Origin: Mycobacterium angelicum
Lineage (GTDB): Bacteria > Actinomycetota > Actinomycetes > Mycobacteriales > Mycobacteriaceae
Direction of reading: 5' to 3'
Assembly (NCBI RefSeq): GCF_002086155.1
Contig: NZ_MVHE01000017.1
Coordinates: forward strand, 1 to 64,000
Length of the DNA: 64,000 nt
A program made the position numbers and the translations under genes. The notes below the pieces were generated by a model. It searched no databases, was not told the origin of the DNA, and saw only the letters and a list, made by a program, of their open reading frames with translations. Below are positions 61,208-64,000 of the stretch, in pieces; the first letter of the stretch is position 1, and each line of letters begins with the position of its first letter.

Positions 61208-61834
61208 ATGAAGATCGCCAACCAGTTCACGGTCAGCGCGCCCATCGAGCAGGCCTGGGACGTGCTGTGCGACCTGGAGCAGGTGATTCCCTTGATGCCC
61301 GGCGCGCAGCTGACCGGCCACGAGGGCGACGAATACCTCGGCAAGGTCAAGGTCAAGGTCGGCCCGGTCACCAGCGAGTTCAGCGGCAAGGTGCGGTTCG
61401 TCGAGCAGGACCGCGAGCAGCATCGCGCGGTAATCGACGGCAAGGGCAAGGAGGCGCGGGGTACCGGCAATGCGGCGGCGACGGTCACCGCGCAGTTGCA
61501 TGAGGCGGGCGACAGCACCCGCGTCACCGTCGACACCGATCTCAAAATCGTCGGCAAGCTGGCCCAGTTCGGCAGCGGCATGTTGCAGCAGGTGTCGGAG
61601 AAGTTGCTGGGCCAGTTCGTGGAGTCGCTGGAAGCCAAACTCAAAGCCCAGAGCGCGGCGCCTGCGCAGGGGCAGCCGAGCCCGGACGCCGCGGCAGTGG
61701 CCGCCTCGTCGCAGCCGGAGCCCATCGATTTGCTGGAACTCGCCGGTGGCGATCAGCTCAAGAAGTACGGCGCCGTGGCGGCGGCGGCGCTTGTCCTGTT
61801 GGTACTGATCTGGATCGCGCGCCGGCGCTCATGA
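61208..61834 (+). CDS. coxG: CoxG family SRPBCC protein with membrane anchor
   Basis: Protein of 208 residues with an N-terminal START/SRPBCC domain (about 1-145; MKIANQFTVSAPIEQAWDVL, PLMPGAQLTGHEGDEYLGKV) and, after an Ala/Pro/Gln-rich linker, a C-terminal membrane helix (YGAVAAAALVLLVLIWIA followed by RRRS). CoxG is known to anchor CO dehydrogenase to the membrane and to bind quinone. The anchor at the extreme C terminus suits that role. The start is preceded by AAGG. It overlaps the next gene by 4 bases. Confidence 0.93.
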   Translation: MKIANQFTVSAPIEQAWDVLCDLEQVIPLMPGAQLTGHEGDEYLGKVKVKVGPVTSEFSGKVRFVEQDREQHRAVIDGKGKEARGTGNAAATVTAQLHEAGDSTRVTVDTDLKIVGKLAQFGSGMLQQVSEKLLGQFVESLEAKLKAQSAAPAQGQPSPDAAAVAASSQPEPIDLLELAGGDQLKKYGAVAAAALVLLVLIWIARRRS

Positions 61835-63036
61835 GCACGCCGGCGCTGCTGCGGGGCGTCGATCTGGCGGCGTTCGCCGCCGCGCTGGTGGTGCGGCTGC
61901 GCGGCGCTGGGGTACTCGTATCAGCAAGTGGCGCAGGGCTTTTCGTGCAGGCGCTGGGGCATCTGGTACCGCACACCCGCTCGGCGCTGTACTGGGCGGC
62001 CCGGTTGACGTTGGTCAACCGGATGGAGGATCTTGGCGCCTTCGACGCGGCGTTCGGCGCGGTGTTCGGCAGCCTGGAACACGACCCGACGATGACGGCA
62101 CTACCACTGCCGGGCCCGAAGACACCCGCGGTCGGCACCGTGCACCGCGCATCCGGTCCGTCGTCCGGGGCCGGGGATCAAACCCTGCCCTGGGCCACCC
62201 GAACCGTGACCGAATCCGCGGGCGTCTCCCACGCGGCCATCCAGCTGCCCGATTTCCTGCCCAGCCGCATCGCGGCCCTGGCCGACGAACCGTTCGACCA
62301 ATTCGATCCCGACGATTTGCGGCTGCTCGGCACCTGGCTCGAGGCCTCGATACAGCACTGGCCGAAGCGGCGCAGCCTGCGCTGGGAGTCCAGCCCGCAC
62401 GGCAAGCGGATCGACCTGCGCAAGACCATGAACGCGTCGCGTTGCACCGGCTGGGAAGCGGTGGTGTTGGCGCGCACCCGGCCGCGCCGCCGGCCCCGGC
62501 GCGTGGTCTTGGTCTGCGACGTCAGCCGCTCGATGCAGCCATATGCCGCGATCTACCTGCATCTGATGCGCGCGGCGGCGCTGCGCCAGGCGGGCATGCG
62601 TCCCGAGGTCTTCGCATTCTCGACGTCGCTGACCCGGCTCACGCCGGTACTGCCGCACCGATCCGCCGAGGTGGCCCTGGAGCGGGCCAACGCCAAGGTG
62701 ACCGACCGGTACGGCGGCACGTTCATCGGCCGCAGCATCGAGGCGCTGCTGGCGCCTACCGCGTCGGGATACGGCAGCGCAGTGCGTGGCGCGGTGGTGA
62801 TCGTCGCCTCCGACGGCTGGGACAGCGACCCGCCCGAAGTGCTCGACCGGGCGATGGCCAGGCTGCGTCGCCGCGCCGAAATGCTGATCTGGCTCAACCC
62901 CCGTGCGGCGCACCGCGACTTCCAGCCGCTGGCCGGTTCCATGGCAGCCGCGTTGCCCTATTGCGATCTGTTCCTGCCGGCCCACTCGCTGGCCGGGCTG
63001 CACCAGCTGCTGCTGGCGCTGGCTCGCCGCGAATAG
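61831..63036 (+). CDS. coxE: VWA domain protein, CoxE family
   Basis: Protein of 401 residues with a C-terminal von Willebrand factor A domain. The MIDAS motif DVSRS is in VVLVCDVSRSMQPYAAIYLH (about residue 229), with GGTFIGRSIEAL and VIVASDGWDSDPPEV as the remaining metal-site loops. The N-terminal half is helical. CoxE works with the MoxR ATPase in maturing the CO dehydrogenase active site. The ATG overlaps the coxG TGA. It corresponds to H37Rv Rv0368c and is the last gene of the operon. Confidence 0.92.
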   Translation: MSTPALLRGVDLAAFAAALVVRLRGAGVLVSASGAGLFVQALGHLVPHTRSALYWAARLTLVNRMEDLGAFDAAFGAVFGSLEHDPTMTALPLPGPKTPAVGTVHRASGPSSGAGDQTLPWATRTVTESAGVSHAAIQLPDFLPSRIAALADEPFDQFDPDDLRLLGTWLEASIQHWPKRRSLRWESSPHGKRIDLRKTMNASRCTGWEAVVLARTRPRRRPRRVVLVCDVSRSMQPYAAIYLHLMRAAALRQAGMRPEVFAFSTSLTRLTPVLPHRSAEVALERANAKVTDRYGGTFIGRSIEALLAPTASGYGSAVRGAVVIVASDGWDSDPPEVLDRAMARLRRRAEMLIWLNPRAAHRDFQPLAGSMAAALPYCDLFLPAHSLAGLHQLLLALARRE

Positions 63037-63085
63037 CCCGATGAATGTTTGCTACTCGCGCCTTTTTGTCCGTTAGGCTTCCCGT

Positions 63086-64000
63086 GTGGCAGCCGACGCC
63101 GATGCCGCATCCTCGGAACTGGCAGAAGAGTGGATCAGCCGGACGTTCAGTGGTCCACTGCTGCGCCTGAAATCGGCGATATTCGACCGGGACCGCCAGC
63201 ATGCGTGCAGCCTCAGCCGACGCCGGCGCGTCCTCAACATCGCCACCTGGACCGCGGCCTTCGTCAGCGCCAGCTTCGGCACGATCGAGCTGATGACGAC
63301 CCACCTATTGCCGGTTGCGCTGCTCAATGGGCTGGCGGCGGTGATATTCGCGCTGATTCCGCTGCTGCACCGGTTCGGCGAGCTCGTGGCTCCGGTGACG
63401 CTGGTGGGTACCGCCCTGGCGCTGATGGCGGTGGTGGGCGCGTGGATCGGGACGCACACCGGGATCGCGTTCTTCTTCCTGATGTCGGCCCTGGTGGCCG
63501 TGCTGGTGCTGGGCACCGAACACATCGTGCTCGCCTGTGCGGTGGTGGTCGTCGCCGCCGGGCTGGTCATCACTATCAATGTCATCGAACCGGTGAGCAC
63601 CGCCGAACAACCGGAATGGGCCACCAACATCGGCTTCGCGATCTCGGCGACGTGCGCAAGCGTGATGATCGTGACGACCGTCTGGTATGCGCTGCGCGAG
63701 ATTCAAGGGGCCAAGGAGGCCATCGAGCTGGAGTACGAGCGCTCGGAGTCGTTGCTCGGCAACATTTTGCCGACGTCCGTCGCGGCCCGGCTCAAGAACC
63801 CGACGTCGACGATCATCGCCGACAAGTATGACGACGCTTCGGTCCTGTTCGCCGACATCGCCGGATACACCGAACGGGCCAGCCAAACCACGCCCGCCGA
63901 TCTGGTGGTGTTCCTCAACCGCGTTTACAGCGAATTCGATCTGCTGGTCGAACACCACGGGATGGAAAAGGTGAAGACCACCGGCGACTCCTACATGGTG
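63086..64000 (+). CDS. Membrane-bound class III adenylate cyclase (partial, cut by window end)
   Basis: The frame is open to the end of the window, giving the first 305 residues. After an N-terminal cytoplasmic part come about six hydrophobic segments (including LPVALLNGLAAVIFALIPLL, AFFFLMSALVAVLVLG and IVLACAVVVVAAGLVIT). Then comes the linker SESLLGNILPTSVAARLKNP and the start of the cyclase domain: SVLFADIAGYTERASQTTPA (first metal Asp) and EKVKTTGDSYMV (substrate Lys and second metal Asp), so the site looks competent for ATP. This is the layout of Rv1625c-type mycobacterial cyclases. GTG at 63086 begins VAADADAASSELAEEW; the exact start is uncertain. It begins 49 bases after coxE. Confidence 0.85.
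   Translation, partial: MAADADAASSELAEEWISRTFSGPLLRLKSAIFDRDRQHACSLSRRRRVLNIATWTAAFVSASFGTIELMTTHLLPVALLNGLAAVIFALIPLLHRFGELVAPVTLVGTALALMAVVGAWIGTHTGIAFFFLMSALVAVLVLGTEHIVLACAVVVVAAGLVITINVIEPVSTAEQPEWATNIGFAISATCASVMIVTTVWYALREIQGAKEAIELEYERSESLLGNILPTSVAARLKNPTSTIIADKYDDASVLFADIAGYTERASQTTPADLVVFLNRVYSEFDLLVEHHGMEKVKTTGDSYMV

Overview
The window is high-GC DNA from a slow-growing Mycobacterium that is probably not of the M. tuberculosis complex. It carries dnaK-grpE-dnaJ1-hspR, clpB and pyrE, two giant PPE-MPTR genes, a PE_PGRS gene, mycobacterial lipoproteins and an aerobic carbon monoxide dehydrogenase (cox) cluster. Many genes match M. tuberculosis H37Rv Rv0344c-Rv0386 from memory. However, the block from the Rv0386 homologue to the Rv0368c homologue runs in the opposite orientation relative to dnaK, so one inversion endpoint lies near the PPE genes.

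Layout. 0.1-3.1 kb: a lipoprotein, then an accessory three-gene operon (TIGR04255 protein, HTH protein, unknown protein) with helically phased repeats in front of it. 3.2-8.7 kb: an LpqJ-like lipoprotein; a three-subunit molybdenum hydroxylase (L-M-S order, not a CO dehydrogenase by its active-site loop); a divergent MobA-like cofactor gene; a PadR regulator with palindromic operators. 8.8-11.6 kb: ansP2, an enoyl-CoA hydratase-like gene and a TetR regulator with a 26-bp palindrome. 11.8-13.5 kb: a HipA-like kinase overlapping a HIRAN-domain gene, bracketed by a 28-bp imperfect direct repeat that contains a sigma-H-type promoter. 13.6-17.9 kb: the HspR-controlled chaperone operon. 17.9-35.9 kb: two PPE-MPTR genes (about 18 kb). 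36-42.3 kb: aldose epimerase, a possible small gene, and an operon of GAP-family membrane protein, type II flavohemoglobin and adenylate cyclase-ATPase-LuxR regulator. 42.4-46.4 kb: clpB with a HAIR/sigma-H promoter, enoyl-CoA hydratase, DsrE-like protein. 46.4-49.2 kb: PE_PGRS. 49.4-53.5 kb: an Rv0383c-like protein, SDR, pyrE, an Rv0381c-like lipoprotein, an rRNA/tRNA methyltransferase and dodecin. 53.5-63.0 kb: a LysR regulator divergent from xdhC-coxM-coxS-coxL-xdhC-coxD-coxG-coxE, with a form I CoxL (AYACSFR loop). 63.1 kb to the end: a membrane adenylate cyclase cut by the window edge.

The genes form several working units: protein quality control (DnaK system and ClpB under HspR and probably SigH), CO oxidation with its maturation factors, a second molybdenum hydroxylase, and two accessory modules that look like defence or toxin-antitoxin type systems (922-3080 and 11787-13506). 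No rRNA, tRNA, CRISPR array, transposase or integrase was seen. No gene-free stretch exceeds 300 bases. The longer gaps (677-921, 11565-11786, 13507-13785, 42349-42620, 49193-49417) hold the promoters and operators listed, or nothing recognisable.
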